This document shows positions 24,708-34,097 of a DNA stretch of 64,000 bases, one piece after another. Both the position numbers and the translations under genes were made by a program. Origin of the DNA: Fen-999 sp964530115 (lineage in GTDB: Bacteria; Pseudomonadota; Gammaproteobacteria; Burkholderiales; Rhodocyclaceae). The notes below the pieces were generated by a model. That model saw only the letters and a program-made list of their open reading frames with translations. It did not search any database and had not been told where the DNA came from. Every line of letters begins with the position of its first letter. The stretch's first letter is position 1. Location of the stretch: the NCBI GenBank assembly GCA_964530115.1, contig CAZGYD010000058.1, forward strand, positions 1 through 64,000, read 5' to 3'.

Positions 24708-27226
24708 TGCCGCCAGCTCGCGAAGAAGTCGCTGATGATCACTCGTTGGTCCTGTGTCCGTTGGGAGCCCGTGAAGCCGAGGCGGATCGACCTCAGCGCA
24801 GGCCGATAGCATACATTGTCGGCACCACAGGCCTGATCCTGAGGGCAGCCGCCAGCGCAGGCGCCGGCAGGGACGTCGAAGATCGTCGCCGTGTCGCTGA
24901 TGGTCGGGTCGTTGGACCGGTAGCAGAAATTTCCCGGCCCGCAGTTCTGGCCCGCAGGGCACGCGCCGTTCTCGCCGCAGGCGCCCGCGCGTCGCAATGG
25001 GTAGAGCTGGAGCAGCGGCCGGGTGGTGTCGCGCATCGCCGCGATGAGCTGGCCGCTGGCGGGACTGTCGCGCTCGATCCAGACCTGCGTGAGGAAGCGG
25101 GTGCTGCCGGGAACGGTGGCATTGGCGTTCCTCGCCGGCGTCACCTCCACGCGGACGTGGTAGAGGTAGCTGTTGCCTCCCTCGCTGGTCTGGCCGCGCA
25201 GATTGACGAAGGCGATGCCGGGCTGCGCCGCACGCACGTTGCCGGGATTCGTGGGTGCCGGACGGGGGTTGCCGGTCTGGCTGCCGCCGGTTGGGTAGCC
25301 ATGGACATTGTCGTCCGCTTCCGGCCGGGTTACATGGTCCGCGGGATTGGCGGACTCGTGGCCCCAATAGACGATGGCGACGTGGCTGTTGTACCCGACG
25401 TAGGGCGGCGAGCAGCCTGCCAGGTTCGCCGAAGGGCGCGGAGTCGCGCCGCATGGATCGTTTCGCCCGGGGCCGAGCGCGTTCTCGTCGAATCCGGGGT
25501 TGCGCCCCTGGTCGAATTCGATGCCGATCTTCGGGAAACTCAGTGGCGGCAAGACGCCGTTGCTGCCGGAATAGCCGAGGTGACTGCCGGCCGCGCCGCA
25601 AACCGCCGGCCCCGGGTTGCTTTCGGCATCGAGGGCAGCGAAGACGAAGCCGTTGTCGCCGACATTGGTGCCTGTCCGGAGAAAGCGGAAGTTGAAATAG
25701 GCACGGAAGCCGTTGCCCTGCCAGTTGACCTCGGGCATCCAGGCGCAGCCGAAGAGGGCGGCCCCGGCTACGCCGGAACCCGTGGTGACGTTTTCACGGC
25801 CGAGGATCAGCGTCCGGGTGCCGGCGTCGTACTGTACGAGTTCCTGGCCAGGCGCCAAGGCAGGCGAGGAGGGCGCCGCGACGAACGTCGTCGAACCGGG
25901 GATGCAGCGGACGATGTCCTGTCCGGGCGCCTGCCCGGAGGCGATCGTGCTGAACACGGCCGGGCCGGTCACGGTCGTGAAGCCGTTTTCGAGGTAGTTG
26001 GCCGGATTGCTGCGTTCGCCCGCCGTCGCCCGCGACTGCCCTGGGCCGCGCTGCCCGGCGAACATCAGCACGCCGGCGCAGGGAATTCCGTTTACGGTCG
26101 GATTGCCGGTGGCGGCGAATACATGGTCCCGCCAATGGCTGAAATAGTTGAGCGGCGCCTGGCCGTCGCCGTAGCAGGCGTCGTCCGGAATCCGGCCGGC
26201 GGCCAGCGTCAGGCCGCCGGCCGCCTGGATCCGGTCGCGCAGGCAGCCGATCATGCGGTCGAGCATCGAATTGATGTCGGTACGGAAAGCGGAAGACTTG
26301 CGCAGCGCGCCGAACAGGTCGTCCGGCGTGACGGCGAGGCCGCGGTCGTTGGCGACGATCACGCACCGGTCACCCGGTGGGCAACCGTTGGCGAACAGCA
26401 TTCCATCGTTCCTCCGTTGAACGTCGCCACCGATCGACAGCGCCAGACGGGTCGAACTCGTATCGACGGCCGTGGCGCCGTTGAAATAGGTGCTCGTCGT
26501 GGTGACGGCGCCCGAGGCGTCCCGGAGGGTGGCGACGACGTTCGGATCGAGATACTGGGCGGGATCGTAGCGGCCGCCGCATTGCCGGACGTCGTCCGGG
26601 GAGGGGTTCGGCGTGCTGCGGTCCTGCCCGGGCAACGGCGGGCCCGGTGCGACGATGATCGCGATGGGCCGGTCATGGGCCGAGGCGATGACGCTTCTGA
26701 GGCTTGGCGACCCATCGGCGACGACGACGTCGATCTCGCCGAGCGCATCCCAGTTCATGGGTACCCGCGAATTCTCGATGTCTTTGTGGCTTGCGGAAAC
26801 GATGTACCAAAGGCATTCGCCGTGGCCGTCCCGCAGGGGCTCCAGACCCAGCGTCCGCCAAGGGAAACGGCCGATGTAGGTGCCGTTGCCCGCAGTTCCC
26901 GTATTGTTCTGCTTCGCGCAGCCCTCGCTGGCACATGGGAGGCCCAGCGCGCCGTTGCGGTTCTGCGATTCGCCGAGGTCCGGCATCGGCAGGTAGCCGT
27001 ACATCTCGCCGGGACGCCGCTCCCGGTGCTGGAGTGCGTAGCCGAGAAGTGCCTCGCGGGCCTGCGCAAGTGCCTTCTGTGTCTTGTGGTTCCGGTAGGC
27101 TTCCAGAGCGGCTGGGGCGAGAGTGCCGACCACGTAAAGGAGGATGCCCGTGGCCACGACGGCGACCAGCGCGACCGCTGCGAGACCTCGATGCCGATGT
27201 CGTCCGGGGCGGCGCAGGAGTGTCAC
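24704..27226 (-). CDS. large PilX/MSHA-like pilus protein with L-type lectin-like domain
   Basis: An 840-residue secreted protein starting at GTG after GAGGG. The N-terminus (RHRG, then LAAVALVAVVATGILLYVVG) resembles non-canonical prepilin stems of the PilX/GspK kind without Glu5. A long central part is rich in paired cysteines. From about residue 545 a concanavalin-like beta-domain is suggested by NGFRAYFNFRF, GDNGFVFAAL and FPKIGIEFDQG, the acidic strand typical of L-type lectins. Near the end two Cys modules (CGENGACPAGQNCGPGNFC and CAGGCPQDQACGADNVC) are inserted before the last strands. Its place in the pilus operon and its size suggest a tip adhesin; binding target unknown. Confidence 0.7.
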   Translation of the reverse strand: MTLLRRPGRHRHRGLAAVALVAVVATGILLYVVGTLAPAALEAYRNHKTQKALAQAREALLGYALQHRERRPGEMYGYLPMPDLGESQNRNGALGLPCASEGCAKQNNTGTAGNGTYIGRFPWRTLGLEPLRDGHGECLWYIVSASHKDIENSRVPMNWDALGEIDVVVADGSPSLRSVIASAHDRPIAIIVAPGPPLPGQDRSTPNPSPDDVRQCGGRYDPAQYLDPNVVATLRDASGAVTTTSTYFNGATAVDTSSTRLALSIGGDVQRRNDGMLFANGCPPGDRCVIVANDRGLAVTPDDLFGALRKSSAFRTDINSMLDRMIGCLRDRIQAAGGLTLAAGRIPDDACYGDGQAPLNYFSHWRDHVFAATGNPTVNGIPCAGVLMFAGQRGPGQSRATAGERSNPANYLENGFTTVTGPAVFSTIASGQAPGQDIVRCIPGSTTFVAAPSSPALAPGQELVQYDAGTRTLILGRENVTTGSGVAGAALFGCAWMPEVNWQGNGFRAYFNFRFLRTGTNVGDNGFVFAALDAESNPGPAVCGAAGSHLGYSGSNGVLPPLSFPKIGIEFDQGRNPGFDENALGPGRNDPCGATPRPSANLAGCSPPYVGYNSHVAIVYWGHESANPADHVTRPEADDNVHGYPTGGSQTGNPRPAPTNPGNVRAAQPGIAFVNLRGQTSEGGNSYLYHVRVEVTPARNANATVPGSTRFLTQVWIERDSPASGQLIAAMRDTTRPLLQLYPLRRAGACGENGACPAGQNCGPGNFCYRSNDPTISDTATIFDVPAGACAGGCPQDQACGADNVCYRPALRSIRLGFTGSQRTQDQRVIISDFFASWRQ
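25536..25561 (+). repeat. diverged match to the 26-bp repeat, copy 9 (inside lectin-like gene)
   Basis: AAACTCAGTGG, then CG, then GCAAGACGCCGTT. It matches the left arm and GACGCC, but is weaker elsewhere. It is read from the other strand as GVLPPLSF, the same frame as copies 8 and 11. It could be an old copy or a chance match. Confidence 0.45.
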
Positions 27227-27236
27227 GCTCGGACCC

Positions 27237-27668
27237 TCAGCGGGGCCGGGAAACGGCGATGCGTCCGCTGCCGAGGATGTCGGCCTTTTCCCGGGTGTTG
27301 CGGTTGAGCGTTTCGCCGACCCTGAGCGCAGCGGGCGGGTCGTCCCCGGGGGCGACGATCACACGGGACGGGTTGCCGGGCGCGATCGAGGCCGTGACTC
27401 CGGTGCCAAGCTCGCGTTCGGTCTGGGGGTGCTGGTTGATCCATACGGTGTTTCGCCCGCTCGAGCGCACCACGACGCCGTCGAGGCTGACGTTCGAGCC
27501 CTCGAGCATCTGCGCGGCCTGGATGTTGAGCTGACGTTGCCGCTCCAGGGCGGCCCTGCGTTCCGGAGAGAGGAACAGTCTTCCGAGCGGCTCGGCCGAA
27601 GCCTGCCCGGCCGTCCATGCGCCAGCAAGTACGAGCGTCATCACGAAACAAGCGCAGCGACGTCTCAT
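27237..27668 (-). CDS. small exported pilus-assembly protein (MshK-like position)
   Basis: A 143-residue protein with a signal peptide (FVMTLVLAGAWTAGQASA) and a conserved-looking core that reads LDGVVVRSSGRNTVWINQHP, typical of PilP/MshK/GspC-like periplasmic proteins that connect the inner-membrane platform with the secretin. The ATG overlaps the stop of the PilO-like gene, and 10 bp separate it from the lectin-like gene. Named from gene order and the exported core; similarity to Vibrio MshK is inferred, not measured. Confidence 0.6.
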   Translation of the reverse strand: MRRRCACFVMTLVLAGAWTAGQASAEPLGRLFLSPERRAALERQRQLNIQAAQMLEGSNVSLDGVVVRSSGRNTVWINQHPQTERELGTGVTASIAPGNPSRVIVAPGDDPPAALRVGETLNRNTREKADILGSGRIAVSRPR

Positions 27669-28279
27669 GGCCGCCTTTCCCGGATGGTGACCCAGTCGAT
27701 CGTGCATTCACCGACCAATTGCACCGGCAGACCCCGTTCTCCGGCCAGGCCGGCCGCGCGCTCGATCGAGCATTCCCTGACGAGGAGATGGGCACGCACG
27801 GAGCGGCGCAGATCGTCGAGAAAGCCCAGCAGATCGTTTTCGTGCAGAAGCTGCATGCGCAGCTTCATCGTACTCGCCATGATCTCATGGCTGCCCGCGA
27901 CGGCGCCACCGGGCAAGATGGCATCTTCGATCGACTTTTGCGGCGCGATTTCGTATTGGACATCGATCAGCCGGCGCGCATTTCTGATGCGGGCGATCTG
28001 CTCGACCCAGTCGAGGCGCTCTTCCATGCCGATCACGCCGCGCTCATGCAGTCGCTGGTAGCGGGCGATGCGGTCACGAATATCTTGCTCCTCTTCTTTG
28101 GCACGGGCGATCCGTCCCTGGATTTCGCGCTGTTCCGTGAGCAGCCGGCGTTGGGCGCTTTCGGCCTGGCCAACCATCTGTCGGGAAACGATGAAGACGA
28201 CCGTCGCCGTGATCACCGCGACCGCGAGGAGAAACAGCGGCCAGCGCAAACGCGAAAGGTCGTCGAGCCCGATCTTCAT
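27665..28279 (-). CDS. PilO/MshJ-like inner membrane protein
   Basis: A 204-residue protein with one N-terminal membrane helix (WPLFLLAVAVITATVVFIV), a coiled-coil of about 50 residues rich in Glu/Arg/Gln (EQREIQGRIARAKEEEQDI) and a compact C-terminal domain. This is the PilO/GspM/MshJ layout for the alignment subcomplex of type IV pilus machines. It overlaps its neighbours by four bases on both sides, so it is part of a tightly coupled operon. Confidence 0.7.
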   Translation of the reverse strand: MKIGLDDLSRLRWPLFLLAVAVITATVVFIVSRQMVGQAESAQRRLLTEQREIQGRIARAKEEEQDIRDRIARYQRLHERGVIGMEERLDWVEQIARIRNARRLIDVQYEIAPQKSIEDAILPGGAVAGSHEIMASTMKLRMQLLHENDLLGFLDDLRRSVRAHLLVRECSIERAAGLAGERGLPVQLVGECTIDWVTIRERRP

Positions 28280-29826
28280 AAGCGCTGAATGACCCTGAGC
28301 ACGAATCGCGGCGGCTCTGCAGCCGAGGATCCGTCATCGCTGCGGATCGATTTTCCCGATTCCGTCTCGAACGGCAGGCTGATCACCTTGACCTGGACAT
28401 TCTGGCCGCGGAGCGCGGCGGCGAAGGCTTCGACGGTTTCGAGCTGGCTGCGGTGATCCGCAGCCATGGAAATCGGCAACTGGGCCTGGAGATCGACGAT
28501 GGCAAAGCTGCCGGCCATGGCGGGCGTGTCGGATGGCTTGGGCGTACCCGCACTGCGCGAGACGGCGGCGGGAGCGTCCTCGTCGGGATGATTGGCGAGG
28601 TGCCAGCGCAGCCGGCTGATTTCGACCGCCGGCATCCTGCCCATTGCCACCGAAATGTGCCGGAGCAACGGTTCCGGACCCGGGCTGCGCCTGACGAGGA
28701 TGCTCTCGCGATCCGTGAGGGCTCGGAGCTCCTCGGTGCTGATGGGGATTTTCGGCAGCCCGTCGAGCATGGCCTCGTAGCGCTGCCGGTTGGCCTCCAA
28801 AGTCATTTGCGTCGCGGCGTTGGCGGCGGTGAGTTCGCGGTACTTGGAAGCCTGCGCGCCGGCAAAAACGGCGGCTCCGGCCAGTATCGCCGCGGCGGTC
28901 GTCCGCATGCCGAAACGCGCCTGCCAGAGCCGGTAGTAATGGCGATCTTCCGATGGCGCGAATTGCAGCCTGGGCTGCCTTTGCACGAGCAGGAACGAAA
29001 GCAGGGTATCGGCCAGGGAGTTCGCCGGCGGATGGCGGATACCAAGCTTTGCGGCGAGGGAGGTGAGATCGACGAGCTCGACCCGACGCTCGGCGGTGTC
29101 TTGGCATTGGCCGCGCAGTGCGGCGAAGTGGTCCGGATGGGCAAGGACGAGGGTCTTGAGCGGCGTTTCGCGGTTGATGAGCCTTTGCCCGGCGAGATAC
29201 TGGTAGACCTTGCCGGTTTCGGCTGCACAAGCCTTTGCCAGATCCTCGCCCTTCTCGATGTTCATCGGCGCGAGCCGCGAGAAGCGCAACTGGCTGCCGT
29301 CGAGGAAGGTCTGGCGGAGGCCGGCCCGGCCCAGGGTGACGACGAGCAGATGAGGGCTGTCCCGGTCGAGTCGCAAGGCCAAGGCCGCGATCACCTGCGG
29401 CAGCGAAAAGATGCCGACGAGCTGCGCCTGCGTCTGCTTCAGGGTGTTGAGCCAGGGCGCGATCGCCGACTGGCCGGTCAGAGCGGCGAACAGGAACCTT
29501 TCGTCGCGCCGCCCTTCCTTCCGCCGCCCCATGGAGATCGCGAGAGTCAAAGGGCTGCCGTAGAAGACCTGCGACAGCTTGCGACGGATGAGCTCGCGCC
29601 TGTCCCTGCCTTGCACGTAGGGCAGGTCTTCGCTCTGGAAGGCTTCATCCACGAGGTCGGCGAGCAGATAGAACAGGTCGTCATGGTGAGTTCGCAGGAA
29701 CTCCTGGAACGCGCTGTATCCATGCGGGCTGGCCACGTACTGCTGCTCGGCGACGACGCCGCCCAAGTGCCAGCGGAAGACCGTCAGGGAGGAGGCATCG
29801 AGGAGGAGGACCCGGCGTACCGTCAT
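28276..29826 (-). CDS. PilM/GspL-like pilus assembly protein (MshI-like position)
   Basis: A 516-residue protein. The first 300 residues look like an actin-like cytosolic domain (VRRVLLLDASS at the start, LLVVTLGRAGLRQTFLDG), followed by one membrane helix near residue 310 (AAAILAGAAVFAGA) and a periplasmic domain with a PilN-like end (VEAFAAALRGQNVQVKVISL). The arrangement corresponds to a PilM-PilN or GspL type protein that links the ATPase to the platform. The ATG lies 6 bp past the mshG stop. Assignment is from architecture and gene order. Confidence 0.65.
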   Translation of the reverse strand: MTVRRVLLLDASSLTVFRWHLGGVVAEQQYVASPHGYSAFQEFLRTHHDDLFYLLADLVDEAFQSEDLPYVQGRDRRELIRRKLSQVFYGSPLTLAISMGRRKEGRRDERFLFAALTGQSAIAPWLNTLKQTQAQLVGIFSLPQVIAALALRLDRDSPHLLVVTLGRAGLRQTFLDGSQLRFSRLAPMNIEKGEDLAKACAAETGKVYQYLAGQRLINRETPLKTLVLAHPDHFAALRGQCQDTAERRVELVDLTSLAAKLGIRHPPANSLADTLLSFLLVQRQPRLQFAPSEDRHYYRLWQARFGMRTTAAAILAGAAVFAGAQASKYRELTAANAATQMTLEANRQRYEAMLDGLPKIPISTEELRALTDRESILVRRSPGPEPLLRHISVAMGRMPAVEISRLRWHLANHPDEDAPAAVSRSAGTPKPSDTPAMAGSFAIVDLQAQLPISMAADHRSQLETVEAFAAALRGQNVQVKVISLPFETESGKSIRSDDGSSAAEPPRFVLRVIQRL

Positions 29827-29832
29827 GGCTGC

Positions 29833-31035
29833 CTAGATCTTGAGCTTGGAGATCGTGTCGTAGATCGGCCCGAGTACCGACAGCATCACCCAGCCCAGCA
29901 GCAGGCCGAGGATCACCGTCATCGCCGGCTCGATCAGCGCCTGTGCCTGGGCGATCGATTCGCGCACGTCGCGCCCGTAGAAGTAACTGACGTTGTTCAG
30001 GGCGGCGTCGAGTTCGCCCGTGTTTTCGCCCACGCGCAACATCCGCAGCACCAGCGGCGGGAACAAGCCGGCGTTCTGGAAGGCGACCGTGATGCCCTGC
30101 CCCTCGGCGATCATCGCCCCGACCCGCCGGAGGCCCTGCCGGATCACCTCGTTGCCGACGACTCCTTCCGTCGCCCGCAACGAGTCGAGAATGGAGATTC
30201 CGGACGCGTACATCATAGCGAACACCGTGGCGAAACGCGCGAGGATGATCTTGCGCAGGATGTTGCCGACCACCGGCAGACGGAGCCGGAGGTCGTCGAA
30301 GCGCAAGCGGATTTCCGGCCTCGTGCGGACGAGCAGCGCCAGCCCGCCGGTGGCGAGCAAAGGAAGGCCGAGGATCAGGTACCAGTAGCCGACGAAGATG
30401 TCGGAGGCACCGATCAGGATCTTCGTATGCAATGGCAGCTCATGGCCCATGCCCTTGATGAAACCGAGCATCCGCGGTACGAGATAGATCAACATGAAGA
30501 ACACCACGGCGACGACCACGGAGCCCATGAACGCCGGGTAGGTCACCAGCTTGCGGGTTTGGGCCGCGAGTTCGTCCTGCCATTTGAGCGATTCGACGAG
30601 GTTGGCGAGCACCGCCTGGAGGTTGCCGGTGCTTTCGCCCGCCGCGATCAGACTGGTGAAGACGCCGTCGAAGACATGGGGATGCTCGCCCATCGCCTGC
30701 GACAGCGTCCGGCCGCCGTCGATGCTCTCGACCATGGCGGCGATGATTTCCCGGAACTGCGGATTCTCGACGCTGTCGCGCAGATCGATGAGCCCGTCCA
30801 GGATGGGCACGCCGGCGCGGGTCAGTTGTTCGAGATGGAAACAGAAGTTGATCAACTCCCTGCGTCCGATGCGCCGGCCGCCGAGGACACGGCTTTGGCG
30901 CACCGGATTGCCACGGATGAAATCGAGGTTCATGCGCCTGAGCCGCAACTCGAGATCGACGGGATTCATGGCATCCATCCGGCCGAAGACGATGCGGCCG
31001 TCAGCGTTCATGGCCTTGTAGGCGTAGAGCGTCAC
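29833..31035 (-). CDS. mshG: type II secretion F family / MshG-type inner membrane platform protein
   Basis: A 400-residue polytopic protein of the GspF/PilC family. There are two T2SSF domains, each followed by hydrophobic helices (VVVAVVFFMLIYLVPRML; IEPAMTVILGLLLGWVML). Signatures include AGVPILDGLIDLRDSVENP, FLTSLIAAGESTGNL and LRMLRVGENTGELD. It starts at a GTG that overlaps the mshE stop, giving TLYAYKAMNADG, the canonical GspF N-terminus. It forms the inner-membrane base on which the pilus ATPase acts. Confidence 0.9.
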   Translation of the reverse strand: MTLYAYKAMNADGRIVFGRMDAMNPVDLELRLRRMNLDFIRGNPVRQSRVLGGRRIGRRELINFCFHLEQLTRAGVPILDGLIDLRDSVENPQFREIIAAMVESIDGGRTLSQAMGEHPHVFDGVFTSLIAAGESTGNLQAVLANLVESLKWQDELAAQTRKLVTYPAFMGSVVVAVVFFMLIYLVPRMLGFIKGMGHELPLHTKILIGASDIFVGYWYLILGLPLLATGGLALLVRTRPEIRLRFDDLRLRLPVVGNILRKIILARFATVFAMMYASGISILDSLRATEGVVGNEVIRQGLRRVGAMIAEGQGITVAFQNAGLFPPLVLRMLRVGENTGELDAALNNVSYFYGRDVRESIAQAQALIEPAMTVILGLLLGWVMLSVLGPIYDTISKLKI

Positions 31036-32741
31036 GCCATCCTCTCCGTGAGATCGACGACGCGGGCCACCTCCTCGATCGAGGTCGAGCCGTCGAGCAC
31101 CCGCCTCAGGCCATCGTCGGCTAGGGTGCGGAAGCCTTTCGCCAGAGCTGCCTTCCTGATTTCCCGTGCCGTGGCGCGGCGGGCGATGAGTTCGTCGATG
31201 TCGCCGTCGATGCGGAGGACTTCCATGATCGCCAGCCGTCCGCGATAACCCTGGAAATCGCACTTGTCGCAGCCGCCGGCGCGGTACAGGAGCGGCGGCT
31301 GTCCGCCTGCATCGGCGCCGAGCAGGCGTCGCTCGTGGGGCTGTGCGGGGTAGGGCTTGCGGCAATGAGGACATAGTCGTCTGACGAGCCGCTGGGCAAT
31401 GATGCCAATGATATTGCCGGCCATGATGTCCGGAAGAATACCGATGTCCTGAAGGCGCGGAATGGCGCCGATGGCGGAATTGGTGTGCAGGGTCGAATAG
31501 ACCTGGTGCCCGGTCATTGCCGCACGAAAGGCCATCTCCGCCGTGTCCGCATCACGGATCTCGCCGACGAGGATGACATCCGGATCCTGGCGCATCATCG
31601 AGCGGATGCCGTTGGCGAAATCGAGCTTGGCCGCTTCTGCCACCGATGTCTGGCGGATCATCGCCATCGGATATTCGACCGGATCCTCGAGGGTCATGAT
31701 GTTCTTCCCCTCTTCGTTGATGTGGTTGAGCACCGAATAGAGGGTGGTCGTCTTGCCGCTGCCCGTGGGGCCGGTCACGAGGATGATGCCTTCAGGGCGG
31801 GCGATGATCAATTTCAGCAGTTCGGCCTGGTGCTCGTCCAGTCCGAGCCGGTCGAGGGGGACGATGCCCTTTTGGCGGTCGAGGATGCGCAGGACGATGT
31901 TTTCGCCGTGAATCGTCGGCTGGGCGGCGACCCGGAAATCGACTGGGCGCCCGCTGATGTTCAGCGAAATCCGCCCGTCCTGCGGCGCCCTGGTTTCGGC
32001 GATGTTCATGCCGCTCATCACCTTGATGCGCACGGCCATGGCGGCCCAGTAGGACTTGTGCAGCGCACGGATCTGCCGGAGGATGCCATCGATCCTGTAG
32101 CGGATGCGCAGGAAGCTGGCTTCCGGTTCGAAATGGATGTCCGAGGCCTCGCGCTTGACGGCATCGGTCAGCAGGGCATCGATCAGGCGCACGACCGGCT
32201 GGCTGTATTCGTCCATCGATGCCGACAGCGAGCGGTAATCGATCTCGCCGGTCTCGATCTCGTGAAGAATGCCGTCGATCGACAACTCGTGGCCGTAATA
32301 CTGATCGATTGCGCGTGCGATCTCGGACTCGCCGGCGAGCAGCGTCTCGATCTGGAGATCGTGCGGCACCAGGGCGCGCAGCTTGTCGAGCGCGACGATG
32401 TCGTTGATGTCGGCGATGGCGACCGTCAGCCGGCGCTGTTCCGGCGAGTAATCCAGAGGAAGCAGCCGGTGCCGTTTCGCCACTTCCCGCGGAACGAGAC
32501 GGAGTGCGCCGGGATCGATGATCGCGCGTCCGAGATCCACGGATTTCTGTCCCAGGGATTCGCCCAGGGCGTCCCGGAGCGTCGCCTCGGAGACGAACCC
32601 GAGCGAGACGAGCAACCTGCCGACCGGCTGGTTCAGCTTCATTTGCTCCAGCAGCGCGATGCGCAACTGGTCCTCGCTGATGACTCCCTGTGAGATCAGG
32701 ATTTGACCGATCGGCCTGCGGTGGGCGTTGGGAGCATTCAT
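31032..32741 (-). CDS. mshE: pilus extension ATPase MshE with MshEN c-di-GMP domain
   Basis: GspE/PilB-family hexameric ATPase of 569 residues. The N-terminus has two copies of the MshEN motif (RPIGQILISQGVISEDQL from residue 9 and QPVGRLLVSLGFVSEATL from 38), which bind c-di-GMP in Vibrio MshE. Walker A is GPTGSGKTTT (Lys330), Asp and His boxes follow, and a tetracysteine zinc site (CPHC and CDKC) is near the end. The protein should power pilus assembly under c-di-GMP control. The start is an ATG; 36 bp separate it from the TPR gene. Confidence 0.93.
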   Translation of the reverse strand: MNAPNAHRRPIGQILISQGVISEDQLRIALLEQMKLNQPVGRLLVSLGFVSEATLRDALGESLGQKSVDLGRAIIDPGALRLVPREVAKRHRLLPLDYSPEQRRLTVAIADINDIVALDKLRALVPHDLQIETLLAGESEIARAIDQYYGHELSIDGILHEIETGEIDYRSLSASMDEYSQPVVRLIDALLTDAVKREASDIHFEPEASFLRIRYRIDGILRQIRALHKSYWAAMAVRIKVMSGMNIAETRAPQDGRISLNISGRPVDFRVAAQPTIHGENIVLRILDRQKGIVPLDRLGLDEHQAELLKLIIARPEGIILVTGPTGSGKTTTLYSVLNHINEEGKNIMTLEDPVEYPMAMIRQTSVAEAAKLDFANGIRSMMRQDPDVILVGEIRDADTAEMAFRAAMTGHQVYSTLHTNSAIGAIPRLQDIGILPDIMAGNIIGIIAQRLVRRLCPHCRKPYPAQPHERRLLGADAGGQPPLLYRAGGCDKCDFQGYRGRLAIMEVLRIDGDIDELIARRATAREIRKAALAKGFRTLADDGLRRVLDGSTSIEEVARVVDLTERMA

Positions 32742-32777
32742 GAGTGCAGTTTCAGGTTGTGTGCCGCGCCTGACGGA

Positions 32778-34097
32778 TCAGCGCGACAGCTCGCGCAGTC
32801 GCGCGATCACATGGTTCCGGTCGAAATTCGCCGGCCGGCGCTCCGAAGCCCCCAAAGCCCGCTCATAGTACTGCCTTGCCAATTTGTCCTGACGAAGATG
32901 ATCCAGGCTCACGGCCAGGTTGAAGGCATAGTCGGGGTTGTCGCTGTCCAGGCTGAATGCCTTGAAGTAGGCGGACTGTGCCTCGCTCCATCTGCCTTGG
33001 GCGGCATAGAGGTTGCCAAGCGCAAAATTGAGGAGGGGGACGTCCGGCTGCGAGGCGAGCAGGTTCCGCAGCCTGCTTTCGCTGGCGATTGGGTCCGCGT
33101 CGCTGCGGAGAGCGATCAGATTGGCGTTGGCAATCGCGTCACGTGGATCGAGTTCAAGGACCCGGCTGTAGATGGCTTGCGCCTGATCGATCCTGCCTTC
33201 ACGCAGGCTGATGGCAGCGAGGCCATGGAGCGCCTCGACGCTTCGCGGGTCCCGTTCGATCAGCTGCAAGTAGGCCTCCTTGGCCCTCGCGTCATCTCCC
33301 GCCTGAAGCAATGCGTACGCGTCGGCAGCCAGAGGTTGCACGGTGGTTCGCGTTTTCGTTATCCGTATCGGTGATGTTTCGGGATCAGAGGGTGCGGGTG
33401 GTCTGGCCGAAGCGGTAAGTGATGCTTCGGCGGCGCGCTTGGCGGTCGTTCCTTGGCCATCCTTGAGGGAGCGCTGCGCCGGCGTCGGCTGATTCGGCCT
33501 GGTGGTGGTTGCCGTCGCTGCCGGCGCGCCGGCAGCGGGCGTCGATGTTTGGCCAATGATCGTCGACTGGGTGGGCGGCGGTGAAAGTGCGATGCCCTCG
33601 ACGGGACGCAGCTGCAGCCAAAGATGGATTCCAAGCGCCGCGGCAGCGATGATGGAAAAGGACAGCACGGCGAGGAGGAAAGAATTGCGCGATGCCCCCG
33701 ATCCTTTTGCTGCGAACGCATTGCGCGCCGCTTCCTGGGCGGCGCGGGCATCGGCTGAAACATTGGTTGCCGAAGGGGGTCTTCCACGGCTGGACGATTC
33801 CTGCGCAGATGAGTCGGTTCCGCCCACTGCTGGCGTCGCCGTGGTCGTGGCGGGTCGTCCGGGCGCCGGGTTTCTGTCCTCGCCGGTGAATCCCCCTTCG
33901 TCCAGCGGCGATGCGACATCCTCGCTGCGGTTAGTTTCGGGCCGGCTCTGATCCCGTGGGCCGGCCAATCGCGGCGCGCGGGGATCGGCAGCCGCCGGTT
34001 CGAGCGACAAGGGTGATGGCTGCGGAGCATGCCCGGACGGCTGGCCACGTTTCTTGGCCAGCTCGGCGCGCTTCAGGGCCTCGATCAACAGGCTCAC
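32778..34097 (-). CDS. MshN-like TPR protein
   Basis: A 439-residue protein: a short N-terminal helix (MSLLIEALKRAELAKK), a disordered Pro/Ser/Thr-rich cytosolic stretch, one membrane helix near residue 145 (NSFLLAVLSFSIIAAAALGIHLW), another low-complexity Thr/Pro linker, then about five TPR repeats (YALLQAGDDARAKEAYLQLIE, AISLREGRIDQAQAIYSRVL). This matches MshN of MSHA loci. It starts with GTG overlapping the mshL stop. Confidence 0.75.
   Translation of the reverse strand: MSLLIEALKRAELAKKRGQPSGHAPQPSPLSLEPAAADPRAPRLAGPRDQSRPETNRSEDVASPLDEGGFTGEDRNPAPGRPATTTATPAVGGTDSSAQESSSRGRPPSATNVSADARAAQEAARNAFAAKGSGASRNSFLLAVLSFSIIAAAALGIHLWLQLRPVEGIALSPPPTQSTIIGQTSTPAAGAPAATATTTRPNQPTPAQRSLKDGQGTTAKRAAEASLTASARPPAPSDPETSPIRITKTRTTVQPLAADAYALLQAGDDARAKEAYLQLIERDPRSVEALHGLAAISLREGRIDQAQAIYSRVLELDPRDAIANANLIALRSDADPIASESRLRNLLASQPDVPLLNFALGNLYAAQGRWSEAQSAYFKAFSLDSDNPDYAFNLAVSLDHLRQDKLARQYYERALGASERRPANFDRNHVIARLRELSR

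Noticed and set aside
30645..30675. CAGACTGGTGAAGACGCC in mshG as another repeat copy
   Set aside because: Alignment needs insertions and the AAACTCAG arm is missing; the residues are conserved in the GspF family.
28453..31248. 931-codon plus-strand open frame opposite the pilus genes
   Set aside because: It has no family motifs, while the minus strand codes for recognisable GspF/PilO/PilM-like proteins with overlapping start and stop codons.
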